Below are positions 35,721-47,505 of a DNA stretch of 64,000 bases, in pieces. Origin of the DNA: Elmis aenea (lineage: Eukaryota > Arthropoda > Insecta > Coleoptera > Elmidae); the NCBI GenBank assembly GCA_947652605.1, contig OX393576.1, forward strand, positions 48,832,966 through 48,896,965, given 5' to 3'. Numbering within the stretch: position 1 is the stretch's first letter; each line of letters starts with the position of its first letter. Made by a program: the position numbers and the translations under genes. The notes beneath the pieces were generated by a model that worked only from the letters and a program-made list of their open reading frames with translations, was not told the DNA's origin and searched no databases.

Positions 35721-36840
35721 AGGTCGCCACCGTTAAAAACGTATATTTGCGTTTTACAATTTTGTTTTTCTGAAAGTTGCAACAGTGGTGAATCTTCAAA
35801 ACAACTTCAGAATTTTGCATATGACCATATCCAATAATTTGATTTTTAAAATTTCATCAGTGATATTATAGTCAATATTTTGATGCAATGCGAAAGATTT
35901 TTGTCCCCCTATTCCCTATATACAATTTATTTCAATTTTTTTTTCGTGATTAAGTAGATGTCAACTGATTGACATGATAAAAGAGCAAACGAAACAAGGG
36001 GAAAGGTAATTAATCAAAACGTAATGAAATAATGTTTTGCTAAGTATGCAAGCATTGAGTTGTCATGAAGTTCATTTAAGTTAGTGACATGTGTACTTTA
36101 GCTACCGCCCCGTTCTGAGGGTAAAAGGCTTGGGAGGGTCACGCTATCACTCAACATGCACACTAATTGCTTCATTCTATGCATAATTAATCCCATGTTG
36201 TTACAGCTTATCCATTAGAAATCACTGCTTGTAAAGACACTCTAAAGATATCTGCTGCCTACAAACCAACTAATTAACACATTTTAACGTTAATATGTTA
36301 AACATGCACCCATGTAATTTGGTACTTGGCATATTAACAGAAGAAGAGATATAAATGTCTTGTTACTGCACTCGGGTAAGTGTATTTGTGTTCGTGTTTG
36401 AGCGGTTTATTATCAAAACGTTTAACGAATACGTTGTAGTTTCATACATGTTTATGTTCAATATCTTAGAATTCAACCTCAAAGCTTGCAGATTATTTTT
36501 GGTTGCAGCAAGACTAACTAATCGTTCTATAATTAATTGTAAACAAGTAAAACGTCCTATTGTGTACCTATTGTCTATTAATAATAAATATTTATAATTT
36601 TTTTAATAGGTTACTAAAATATTAATAATCGGAAATAATGCAGGCAAATTGAACAATAAAATTAAAGCAAACTATTTGCATTTTTAGAAGCCATTAAAAT
36701 AAAATAACTGTTAAATAATTAATTTTCTTTAAATTTGTTTGTATGCAATGCAGTAATAGAGACTCTAACAAAATTATTAATAAATGCTTAGACGGTAACT
36801 CTAGACGTCAGATGAAAAATAGTTCATAGGAGTTCATTCA
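35721..36840. other. AT-rich sequence without feature
   Basis: An 80-codon frame at 36355-36597 has no recognised motif. Confidence 0.4.
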
Positions 36841-37535
36841 CTGTTGAAAAAGGAAATAAAAAGCGCTATTCCATCTATCCAGGTCTAAGCATGACAGCTA
36901 CCATACGCAGATTGTACGGAAAGATGCTAAAAAAATAGAATAGAGAGTCAAATAAAACAGTTGGAGGAACAAAGCAGTTTTGACCGGGAACTTCATGTAC
37001 TTATCGATAATCTCTTTTGCTTAAAACCCTCTCATGCATCTCGTCCATGGACGAGGACATTAATTCAAAATTAAATTTCACAGTTGCAGCTTTTTTTTTC
37101 TAAATCTATGTGCATAATGTCCTCATATGAGACTGTTTTTATTATTATCTGAACATGTTAGATGGCAGTATTAAGAATATTGTTAGTTTAAATGCAGAAC
37201 TCTATGTAAATCTGCGACGAGTGACAGTTTATTTGCAGTTTATTTGCAGCGCCTTCTTGTTTTATTAAGTACAGGAAAAAAACAAACTAAGTAAGGTAAT
37301 AAAAATTATTTTTATGTAAAATAATAGTTAAGTAATCAAATAGCACTATTTTAAAGCCTAAAAATTCAAACAAATTTTGTATTCAACCAAAAATACTAAT
37401 GTCCTCAAATGTGTACTATTTGGAATAACATTTGTGTGTTGGTTTTAGTTTTGGTCATTATTATTAAATTCATTAGGCAAACTGTAAATCTTATAAATTA
37501 AATTATGCGTTTTTTTTTTAAATCTTTAGATAAAA

Positions 37536-39391
37536 ATGACGGAAGCAGTAACAAAAGAAACTTTGGAAACTACGAATGATAAAAAAGAACACAATATAAG
37601 TACTAGATCTTCTTGGAGTTTTAGAAAACGCCCACTAAGTGAAAAAGAGTTGGAAGATCTAGCAAACTGTTCTGAAGATGGTCTAGAGATAGATTCCGAT
37701 GAAAGTCATTTAAATTTTAGTGTAGACGAATCCACTGATAGCTATTTTAGTGATTCAGAAGACGAAAAACAGCTCTTATTGTTTACTCAAAGTCCAAAAA
37801 ACAAAAAAAAACACCAAAGCAGATTGCCCAAAAATCGCGAAAAAAAAAGTTGCAAAAAAGAAAGCAACATGTAAACGAGAACTCAGGATCCAGAAAAAAG
37901 ATATAAAATGGAGTGCTGAAAAAGATAATCCATTATCCGGTAATATACCAACGTGTAAAAAAACTCGCAAAATTAATATCCAGGGAAACACCCCTATTGA
38001 CTATTTTAAATATTTTTTTTTTATGAGTTTTTGGATACAATTGTTTACCAAACAAATTTATATGCCCATCAGAACAATAAATTTAATTTTAATTTAACTC
38101 TTGGCGAACTTAAAATTTTTTTGGGAATCACTACAATGATGACATACATAAAGTTCCCGAGAATAAGACATTATTGGTCGTCAGAAGGTGGATTACGGAT
38201 GCAATTTATCGCAGATGCCATGACTTGTAATAGGTATGAAGAAATTAGAAGATTACATTTTATGGATTCCATAACAATATTGGAAACCAATAGAGATAAA
38301 TTGGTCCGTTTGCGACCTGTGCTAAACCATTTACATGAAACTTATCATTCGGCTGTAGACCCCGAGGAATTTATGAGTATTGATGAAATGATGATTCCCT
38401 TCAAAGGAAGATCATCTTTAAAACAGTATTTACCCAAAAAGCCTAAAAAATGGGGCTATAAAATTTGGGTTAGGGCGGGAACATCAGGTTACGTATATTG
38501 TTTTGAGGCATTTCAAGGTGCTTCTGGTGATAGAGAAGAAATAAGTGATTTAGGAGCTGCAGGGGATGTAGTGGTCAGATTATGTCATGATATAAAAGGA
38601 GAAAATTATAAAATTTTTGCAGACAATTTATTTTCGAGTATTCCGTTAATTTTGGAATTAACAAAGCAACAAATTTTTTATTTATTAAGAAGCAATAGAC
38701 TTGAAGGTGCAAATTTAAAATTAATATCTGAAAAAGATTTAAAAGCAAATGGGCGGGGAAGTTCATCAGTTGTTACATCGGATGATGGTATAACAATTAT
38801 TAGATGGTTTGACAACAATTTGGTTCATACTATCTCCAACTATGCAGGTATTTATCCTATTGACGAAGTTAGGAGATTTTCTAGACAGCACAAGGAGCAC
38901 ATAAACATTTCAAGACCTTATGCTATAAAAATTTATAATAATCACATGGGCGGTGTCGATCTTATGGATTCGTTAGTGGCACTTTATCGAAATTACACTA
39001 GAAACAAAAGATGGTATATAAGAATTTTTTACCATTTCGTGAATGTAACGATAGTAAATTGTTGGTTAATATGGCGCTGGAACAATCACGACGTTATTGA
39101 TTTGCTCCAAAGTCGCATTGCAACAGCTTTGATTTTTCAAGGTGAAAGTTTGAGTAAGAAAAAAAATCCGGGCCGTCCCCGTAGCACTACTCCTCCAAAA
39201 TCTATTAAAAGACCAAGAATTTATGTACCCACTGAAAAGAGGTTAGACAAAAGAAATCACTACCCTAAAAAAATAATGCAAAAAACGCATCTCGCTGCAA
39301 AAATACACAATGCAAACGTAAAACCAGATATTTTTGCGGTCGGTGTACAGTTGCCCTATGTCCCGAATGTTTCGAACACTATTATTCTTAG
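37536..39391 (+). pseudogene. piggyBac transposase, nearly complete, with frameshifts
   Basis: N-terminus (37536-37871) is charged and acidic (SEDGLEIDSDESHLNFSVDE). A different frame then carries 37810-38020, ending NTPIDYFKYFF. The first frame resumes at about 38020 through a T run, giving LDTIVYQTNLYA, then LGITTMMTYIKFPRIRHYW. The three catalytic Asp regions are all visible: SIDEMMIPFKGR (38375-38410), IFADNLFSSIPL (38612-38650) and NNHMGGVDLMDSLVALYRNY (38938-38996). Near 39270 another shift occurs. In the third frame, 39294-39385 encodes RCKNTQCKRKTRYFCGRC and LCPECFEHYY, the C-terminal zinc-binding domain. The full protein would be about 600 residues. Shifts lie in homopolymer runs, so either recent decay or, for some, assembly error is possible. 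Confidence 0.85.
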
Positions 39392-40194
39392 AAAAGTGTT
39401 AAAAAATGATTGCATAATAATAAATATCATTATTTACTTTTTGTTATGTTTATTATACGTTCTTGTTTATATTTTTAATTATCCGTCCCCATTTGAGGAC
39501 AAATTGCTTGTAATCATTATCACATAATGTACCCATGTGAGGACTTAGTTTATTTATAACAAATAAAGTGTTTTTTTTTTGGAAATTAAGTTTTAAGTCG
39601 TTTCTTTGACCCAATCAGGGCCGGTCCAAGGCACGATGCAAGTGATGCACAGCATCAGGGCGCCTTACAAGATTATTTCTTTAAATAAAATGTGTGCTGT
39701 TTTAAAAATTTTAAAATGTCAACCAAATTTAACGTCAAAACGAATTTATTTTAAATAAGCTAGTATAAAAATAAATTTAAAACACGTGCCAGTATGAATG
39801 GGGCTTCCATTCGACAAATTACACAGGAAATAGATTTGAACCGCGCGCCACCACAGAACTCGGCTAATCAGAGAGTGGGCAAAGCTCTGTGACTTCAATT
39901 TAAATATAAGTGATATGAGAGGACAAGGCTACGATAACGGCGCAAATATGACAGGTAAAAATAAAGGAGTTCAAAAGCGTATTCAAAATTTAAATCCCAG
40001 GGCTTTTTTTACTCCGTGCATTCGTTGAATTTAGTTGTGAATGATGCCGCGAAAATGAATTTTGAAACAATTAGTTTTTCTACGTCATTTAAGAACTTCA
40101 TAATTTTTTTAGTAGTTCTACTAAGAGATGGGACATTTAAAAAAATAATTTATCAAAATTAGCAATAAAACCTTTGTCTGCAACTAGATGGTAA

Positions 40195-41065
40195 TCTAGA
40201 GTTGAAGCACTACGACCATTGAGATATGGAATATGGAAAATATACGACACATTAATAGAAAGTTTTGAAAATAATAATAACGACTACTAAGTCGACATGA
40301 GGTACAAAGTTTAGCTAAAAAAATTAAAAATTTCAAATTTATTTGTTCTCCTATTTTATGGTATGAAGTATTGAGCAGAGTAAATGTGGTAAATAAAATG
40401 TTACAAGGTGTTAAGCAGTATTTAAAAAGTGCATTAAATGCATTAGACAATTTAATATGTTTCACAAAGGAATTAAGAACAGATAAGGGTTTTAATGAAA
40501 TTTTTGAATCTGCAAAAGAACTAGCTACAGAGTTAGAAATTGCACCAAAATTTATTCTATCAATGTACGAAGACGTAATATAAAGAAAATTTATTTACGA
40601 ATCTGCCGATGAAACACCGATTGATCTTAAAGATAAATTTTTTTTTTTTTAAATGCCATTTTAGAAACAGTACTGAACTCTTTAGAAGACAGTAGCCAAT
40701 TTAAAAATCACAACGATATGGACAAAGAAATTTTAAGAAAATATTGTAACGCATCGAAAGTATACTTACGGATGGGATGGTACAGACAAGAATATAAGTG
40801 CATTAGAATTATTTGATGAATTAAAGGTTTAAGGTGACTTTGAAGATCTTAATACTTATTCAGATACAATTAATTGACATATTAAATTTTATTTGTGCCA
40901 ACAATTTGGAGTGTGTATTTGGAACTGTAACCATTGCTCTACGATTTTTTTAACTTTTCCCGTAACAGTAGCTTTTACCGAAAGATCTTTCTCGAAATTA
41001 CAAAAAATAAAAAATTACTTAAGGTCATCCATGTCTCAAGATCGGTTAGCAGGCAGTAGCGGGAA
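40195..41065 (+). pseudogene. hAT transposase C-terminal half (ZMYM1-type)
   Basis: Frame pieces read LSRVNVVNKMLQGVKQYL, then GFNEIFESAKELATELEI (40371-40583), the region between RNase H-like halves in ZMYM1/TTF-type hAT transposases. After several breaks, 40940-41055 reads FPVTVAFTERSFSKLQKIKN and YLRSSMSQDRLA, the classic hAT C-terminal dimerisation motif. The upstream catalytic Asp regions were not recognised. Broken by stops and a T-run insertion at 40637. Confidence 0.75.
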
Positions 41066-41278
41066 ATTCAACCGGCCCGGGAAAAACCTACTAGACCGGC
41101 CCCCAAAAAAAAGAATGACCCAAAAAAATTTAATTTTAAAATGTTTTCATATTTAGATAATAATAAAATTATTTCTAAAAAAATTCCATGTTCAGTCTCA
41201 TTATGCTCTAATGAAAGTGAATTAGCAGATTCCTGTGAGCCCGAAAAGCTAAACCCCTTTTTCCAATTAGTTTTACAT

Positions 41279-41758
41279 CTATAATTCTTTCCAATACTTG
41301 TTTGCGTTCAAGAGCTTTTTTTTTTGACGTAAGCTACCTTCATTTGAGAATATTAAACCATAAATATCTTTACTTTTAAGTTTAAGCATATGCCTATAAA
41401 CACAATTTTCATGGATCTTATTATTTTCATGTTCTGTAGCACGTTGCAGAGTATGCTTCCAGTCATCTTTCATTCCATCATTTACAAACGAACAATCGTT
41501 CTTATCACTGTATGCCAAGCACACGGAACAAAATAGAGATTCTTTTTCTAAACAATATGATAACCATCGTCTGCTTATTTTATCATCTCTGTAAAATAAA
41601 ACATTTGGCTTAAATGGCCAATAAGTTACATCACCAATAGTTGGCTGACAGGGATGTTTGTTAAAAAAATACTCAAAATTTTGACTTGTTGGTTTTGTGA
41701 AATAACTAGCTGTTAAGCATTCAAAATATTTGTTACTTGGTAAGTTAGACTTGAACAT
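41279..41758 (-). pseudogene. hAT transposase N-terminal TTF zinc finger fragment
   Basis: Reads FNKHPCQPTIGDVTYWPFKP, then RRWLSYCLEKESLFCSVCLAY, then DDWKHTLQRATEHENNKIH, then HMLKLK. These are the conserved blocks of the TTF-type zinc finger (C...C-x2-C...H) that opens ZMYM1-like hAT transposases. At 159 codons it is open but stops before the catalytic region. It points opposite to the C-terminal half at 40195-41065, so the element has an internal inversion or is a composite of two copies. A plus-strand fragment MFSYLDNNKI at about 41142 may be a second N-terminus. Confidence 0.75.
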
Positions 41759-41835
41759 GAAGACTTTGCGTTGATAATCGACGTTTCAATTTTGTCCGTT
41801 TCAATGGGGCAGTTTAGATTGTCTTCTTTTGTCTT

Positions 41836-42360
41836 ACATCGTTGGATGCGCCAGTCTTTTAGCTACATTTTAAACACCGAATCAAAATTTTCGGTCCGCT
41901 AATAACGGAGTTACGAATTTTTTTGTAAACCGAGATGTTTTTATTTTTGCGAGCGAACTCTCGGCATATTGCCGGACCTTTTTCAGACGGTCGTGGATGA
42001 TATCAAAAAGTGTTTTATTGACACTTTCTTTACATCGTTGGATGCGCCAGTCTTTTAGCTACATTTCAAACACGGAATCAAAATTTTCGGTCCGCTAATA
42101 ACGGAGTTACGATTTTTTTTGTAGACCGAGATGTTTTTATTTTTGCGAGCGAACTCTCGGCATATTGCCGGACCTTTTTCAGACGGCCGTGGATGATATC
42201 AAAAAGTGTTTTATTTACACTTTCTTTACATCGTTGGATGCGCCAGTCTTTTAGCTACATTTTAAACACCGAATCAAAATTTTCGGGACGCTAATATCTG
42301 AGTTACGAATATTGCCAGACCTTTTTCAGACGGCCGTGGATGATATCAAAAAGTGTTTAT
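41836..42360. repeat. Tandem repeat, period 196 bp, 2.7 copies
   Basis: ACATCGTTGGATGCGCCAGT starts at 41836, 42032 and 42228, spacing exactly 196 bp. Copies 1 and 2 are nearly identical; copy 3 has an internal deletion and ends near 42358. All lie inside the hAT transposon. GAGCGAACTCTCGGCATATT is a conserved word. Confidence 0.9.
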
Positions 42361-43500
42361 ATTATAAATTCTAAAATGGTGTAGGCTGCGACCTCTATTA
42401 GTGACATTTTCTACTTATATTTTGTACCAGGAGCACATAAAGGAGGTGGCAAGAACGCTACGACGTATGCGACTGTTACAACCGACGTGTTAAAAAGAAA
42501 CAAACAGCACCTTGCATTTCTGGACTAGATATACGCATCAACGTCCGATAGAAAACCTATCTCCTTCTAGCTCATCAATAATATAGCGTTCATCTGATGT
42601 CCGTATTTTATCATATTACATTCGTTCAACCATAACAGCTGATCTTAAATGATTTTAAAAAGTTAAATTTTAGCCTTAATAACGTCATTCAGGGTAAAAC
42701 AAGAAATATTTGCCTCATAAACTTAAATAATCTTTCAATAAATGCAAAATTCAAAACATAAATTGAGAATATTTCAGCAGTACGAAAGACGCGGTAATTT
42801 CAAAAATTATCAACTGCTCATAATTCTTCTCATACCTTTAACTATTTTTTAAATAACAATTATTTACCCTCGGTTGGTTGAAATAATGATTAAAAAGTTT
42901 TTAATAAAACGTGTGAATGGGATTTCATGCCATTTTCTTAAATATTTTGGCGCCAGCCTTTGGCGAAAACTTTGCAATTGTCTGCATATTATCTAACAAT
43001 GTTAAAGAGACCCTAAATAATGCATTTCCAGCTAAAGTTTGCTCAAAAAGGCTTAAAACAGCTCTTCAAAGTTTTCAAAAACATTACAAGTGTATCATAA
43101 CCTTGCATTTTTGTTGACAAAAATATAAAGTTTTGCAATGTTATTATATCGGCCAACATTATGTTGCACATTTTTATAAATAATTTAAATGTATTACTTA
43201 AGTTGTTAGATAACGTAGACAAATGTCTTTAATTCAGTGACGTTTTGCAACTAATAGGTATCGTACGAATTTGTCTGCTTTTTTTGTCTTTTGCAATTAA
43301 TTTAGTTCTTGGTGTTATTCTATTAGATATTAACACGCCACAAAATTATTTATATGGCAAAGAGTAACAAAGTGTCAAATTAACAGGAAAGGTAAGATTA
43401 AATTGGCAATAAAAAAATTCCTAACTCTGGGCGTAGCGAGGGTAAACGGCACCTGGGAATACTTTTTTTTGCGCCGAAAATTAGCCACTATTCTCTTTAG
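42361..43500. other. Right part of the hAT element without recognised gene
   Basis: AT-rich; a 66-codon frame at 42917-43117 has no motif. Confidence 0.4.
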
Positions 43501-43779
43501 AGAAATATGGGGGAGGGCGCTATAAGAGTACTTCGCAGCAGGGCGCCGACTACCCTAGGGCCGGCCCTGGACCCAATGTTGCCCAAAAATGAAGGTTTAA
43601 TATTTTTTATGTGTGTAAGAAAATTCATGCATGAGAGGGTTAAGACAGCTAATGGAAAGAACTATTACGCAGTGAAGTGAATTACATTTAGTCTTTATAG
43701 ATTTGAAAAAGGCATATGACAGCGTCCCCGTATGTAAACTATGGATTGCGACGAAAGAAAATAAAATTCATCTTAGATA

Positions 43780-45671
43780 TACAGGGTGTCCCAGATTACA
43801 TTTCCAGCATGGGGATTCGCTTATTATAAGAGATACAGGTTTGTTTAAAGTAGATGAATTATTCCTTAGTATGAGAGGGGCCACAATAAATTTTTAAAAG
43901 TACAAAATTCTTTGTGCTTCAGATGTTATAGCAAAAAATATGAAAATGTGCAATTTCTTTTTTCTCTCATAACTGTTTTGTCTTAATCATTAGAACAATT
44001 TTATTTGTACTTTCTAAGTTACTTTTTAATGGAGAATGTAACTGTTATTTTAGATTATTTTTACACCTACCATTTTCGAGATATTACCCCTAACATCGTG
44101 TTTTCTTATGGGCCGCGAAGTTGGCTATGGAATAGTTGAATGTGCTTTTTTTTATTCTTTAAAATGAGATATTACTTGCTACATTCATTTTTATATTTAT
44201 TGCACAAAATCAAGAAAAATCGTCTTTTACCCATCACATCAAGCTATCTATGAAAATAAAAACAAAAAGCAGCGAATTAAATGTCAAATGACAGTAACCA
44301 TTTGTCTGCGGTATAATTTATTAGAATTTCACATTATTGTTGTGAAATTCTTTAGGTAATTTATGCTTGTAGGAGACCGGCGTGGCTCATTTGAACGCTG
44401 TGTTCACTTGTAAGCGTTTGTGCGTAAAAGTATTTATGAGGGTTGTAACGCATTACACATTTATGGCCTACATTTAATTTATGCTATGCATTTGAAAAAC
44501 AGGAAACCTTAACCAACCTTTAACCTGACTCTTTATTATTGACCAAGCGAACGAGGATGAGGTTAAAGGTCGGTGAAAGTTTTTTTTAATTGCAATTTTT
44601 AATGGTTTGCAAAAACCTTTAGGATGAGTTTTACGCCCAAACGCTTATATGTGAACGTAGCGTTTAAACACGAGAACATAGCGTTAATACCCGACAGCCA
44701 CGCCGGTCTCTTGCAAGCATAAATTATCAGTCTTTGTAGTAACTGTTATAATGATGACTACATTTAAAAATAGTGAAAAATTTGACATGTTTAGATGCTA
44801 CATTTTTTGCCATAAAAACTGTGTAGAAGCTGAGTGAATATACTTAGAGCTATATCCCGAGAAAAGGCAACGAAAGATGCGTAATTACAAAAAATTGGAA
44901 ATAAATTTCAAAGAATATTGTTTTTTCGACAAACCAACCAAATCCAAAACAAATTAATAATTAATTAGAATTATTTATTTTACGCAGTTTCTATTGCAAA
45001 TAATGTAGCATTTTAACATATAAAATTTTTAATTAGTTGTAAATGTGTCCATAATTATATGAAAACAAATTTGCTACGAAGTCGAAGACTATCGAATTAC
45101 ACAACAATACTAAACAATTCTAATAAACAATCCCGCAGACAAATGGTAACTGTCATTTGACATTCAATTCGTTGTTTTTTGTTTTTATTTTCATAGATAG
45201 CTTGATAAGTGATGGGTAAAATACGATTTTTCTTCATTTTGTGACTTATTTTAAAAATAGATGTAGCAAGTAATATCTCATTTTAAAGAGGAAAAAAAAG
45301 CACATTCAACTACTCAATAGCTAACTTCGCGGCCCATAAGAAAAAATTAAATTAGGGGTAATATCTCCAAAATGGTAGATGCTAAAAATAATCTAAAATA
45401 ACAGTTACATTCTCCATTATAAAGTACCTTCAGAAAGTACAAATAAAATTGTTCTAATGAATAAGACAAAAAAGTTATGAGAGAAAAAAGAAATTCGACA
45501 TTTTCATACTTTTTGCTGTAACATCTGAAGCACGAGGAACTTTGTACTTTTAAAAATTAATTGTGGCTCCTCTCATACCAATGAATAATTCATCTTATTA
45601 AAACAAACCTGTGCCTCTTATAATAAGCGAGATCCCCATGCTGGAAATGTAATCTGGGACACCCTGTATAA
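43780..45671. mobile_element. Large foldback element, family A, inserted in the LINE
   Basis: TATACAGGGTGTCCCAGATT at the left and the inverted AATCTGGGACACCCTGTATA at the right. Arms are about 550 bp each (43780-44330 and 45130-45671), including TCTCGCTTATTATAAGAG-type sequence. The middle holds a smaller inverted repeat. No transposase. A left-arm-only relative lies at 61922-62400. Confidence 0.9.
44357..44726. repeat. Smaller inverted-repeat element inside family A
   Basis: TAATTTATGCTTGTAGGAGA and inverted TCTCTTGCAAGCATAAATTA bracket 370 bp, both with CCGGCGTGGC just inside. TAA/TTA flanks could be a 3-bp target site (as in PIF/Harbinger) or part of the repeat. Confidence 0.7.
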
Positions 45672-46582
45672 ATGCTGTGAAGAAATTTTATGAAAACAAT
45701 GTCAGCTGTGTTAAATTTAGTACAAAAGTGACAGATTCATTTCCTACCAACAAAGGTCTAAGATAGGGCTGCTGTCTCTCTCCAACACTGTTTAAATTGT
45801 ATCTGAATTCTGCTTTGGGAATTTGAATTAGAAAATATAATAGTATGGAAGTCCAAATTGGAGAGAAAAATATTTATACACTATTATTCGCAGACGACCA
45901 GGTCGTTCTTGCCAAGGACATGCTAAAGAAACTTTAAGGAATTTAAAAACTGGGGTTTAGCAATAAACACAAATGAAAAACATAAGATATGGCAGTGGGA
46001 TGTAAAGGAGAAGATCTGACTCTGGATGATGCAAATATCACTACTACAAAAGTCTACAAATATTTAGGTAACCTTTTAACGAGTGACGGAAGAGACGAGA
46101 AAGATATCTTAAACAAAATAAGAAAAGGGCGTACCATAACCCTAAAATCAATTCGCTTCTTTGGAATAAAAACATTAGTAAACAAACAAACATTTGTTCA
46201 AATCGTTAACGGAAAGTTGTGTCACCTATGGGTCGAAAGTTTGGACAATGAACAGTTAATGAAAAATAGAGTGTGATCAGTAGAGGGCACTTTTGGTGAA
46301 GATGTTGCGGTTTGACCATTTAAGAAACGAAAAAATCAGACAAAGAATAGAAATAAAAGATACACTAACAGATACCGTGGAAAAGAAACAATAATTAGTA
46401 TAGTACGGCCACATGAAAAGAATGAAAAAAGAAAGAATACCCAAACAAATATATGAGTGGACCCCAACGAGAAAAAGGAAAAAATAAAGACCAATAACGC
46501 GATGAAATAGAGACGGCGAAGAAAAAAAAAATAGCGATTAGGATGTGACAAACGGCCACAGGTTGTGAAATAGTCACTACTT

Positions 46583-46824
46583 ATATTCGGCAAAAAAAAA
46601 ATTCGACTTCGACTCCTGATAATTTTAGTAGTTCGACTTCGACATATTTAAATACTAAGATATTTTATTGTTTGTGTAATATAAAAAAGATACATAAGTT
46701 TAAAGACATTATTTAAAATTTGAGTTTAAATTTTGTGGCAAAGGACCACCTGGCAGTACATTTTTTCCGACTTCGACTTCGACTTTGACCAGAAATTCCT
46801 TCTAAACCCCGACTCCACAGCCTG
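46583..46824. mobile_element. Diverged copy of the GACTCCGACTCC hAT-type MITE
   Basis: Contains TTCGACTTCGACTCCTGATA and ends CCACAGCCTG, matching the intact copy at 59922-60266 with many C-to-T changes. The left end is lost. It sits at the end of the LINE fragment. Confidence 0.65.
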
Positions 46825-47439
46825 ATGTGTATATGGAAAGTATTAATTCTTATAGAAGGGATTGATCATTAAATTATTTTTAAATAAATAAGCTCAGAAG
46901 AATACAAATGAAAGCTAGAGGAAAATAATTAACAAAGTAACTGGTGCGATCACCACAGTAGGTACTTTAGATGTTTGTGTATTTGTGTGTATAAAGGGTT
47001 TAAGGTGCCGCTCTAGCCATTCTTATTAAAGTCATTTTAGTTACTGCGGCAAATAACTTGCCAAAATTGTCTTTCATGCGAGTGTTAACAACATCCATAT
47101 AAACCTGCACAAAATCTTCTATTTAGTTATCCTATTTGCCATTTGTTTAGAATCAATAGGGCAGTATGGTTTCTTTTATGGCACACTAGCTTTTAACAGC
47201 CTTTTTATGAATTTTATTGCATTTTGTGGTAAAATTTTCTAATGCACATTTTTCTTACAAAATTATAACTACAGTTAATCTGAAAATTTAAACCATCTTG
47301 AAATAATTATATGCTGCGGTTAATTGTCTATAACGTTTTCTGGTGAAGTCAGTTCCGCCAACAACCGCAAAGAGCAGATTTGAGATTTAAAACCCTATTC
47401 ATTTTATGTTAGTCTTCGTTTCCTGGTTTGAAAACGCTT
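46825..47439. other. AT-rich sequence without feature
   Basis: No motif recognised. Confidence 0.4.
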
Positions 47440-47505
47440 GTTGATTGATTATTTGTTGACGTTTCGACCATATTGTCTTGGTCTTTTTCAAAACGACTGA
47501 TTTGT
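47440..47505 (-). ncRNA. Hammerhead-like motif downstream of the Penelope gene
   Basis: On the minus strand: TTTTGAAAAAGACC, a short loop, TGGTC and GAAACGTC. The stem GACCA / TGGTC is intact, and the GAAACGTC half of the core is perfect. The CUGANGA half is decayed (TTGAAAA). Same design, including one extra A before the stem, as at 2205-2245. Confidence 0.45.

Larger units (their letters stand above)
39616..43569. mobile_element. hAT transposon inserted in the piggyBac element
   Basis: CAGGGCCGGTCCAAGG at the left and CCCTAGGGCCGGCCCTG at the right, flanked by a perfect 8-bp duplication GACCCAAT (39608-39615, 43570-43577). CATCAGGGCGCC and GGGCGCC follow inside each end. It carries pieces of a ZMYM1/TTF-type hAT transposase in opposite orientations, plus a 196-bp tandem array. 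It lies downstream of the piggyBac stop codon, in the 3' untranslated part. Confidence 0.95.
37027..43639 (+). mobile_element. piggyBac transposon inserted in the LINE at TTAA
   Basis: Left inverted repeat CCCTCTCATGCAT (37027-37039) and right ATGCATGAGAGGG (43627-43639). TTAA lies at 37021-37024 and 43640-43643, with two extra A residues on the left. Removing the nested hAT element leaves about 2.65 kb, the usual size for piggyBac. Four copies of GTCCTCANATG (37119, 37401, inverted at 39490 and 39534) flank the gene on both sides, pointing inward, and may be transposase-binding sites. Confidence 0.9.
36845..46570 (+). pseudogene. LINE reverse transcriptase gene, split by two large insertions
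   Basis: Three host segments on the plus strand make up one decayed ORF2: 36845-37024, 43640-43783 and 45669-46570. Segment 1 has LSMTATIRRLYGKMLKK and EEQSSF, the fingers region of LINE reverse transcriptases. Segment 2 begins at TTAA and carries FIDLKKAYDSV (first catalytic Asp block, 43694-43727). Segment 3 has NKGLR-stop-GCCLSPTLFK, then LLFADDQVVLA (second Asp block, 45881-45910), then YKYLGNLLTSDGRDEKDI and a tail YGHMKRMKKERIPKQIYEW. The frame across the TTAA site reads DNLFCLRQLMERT once one TTAA is counted. Endonuclease domain not seen. Clade not assigned; stops and shifts make it non-functional. Confidence 0.8.

Noticed and set aside
41836..42360. Spaced repeats that might be a CRISPR array
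   Set aside because: Units are 196 bp and contiguous, without spacers, and the DNA is eukaryotic.
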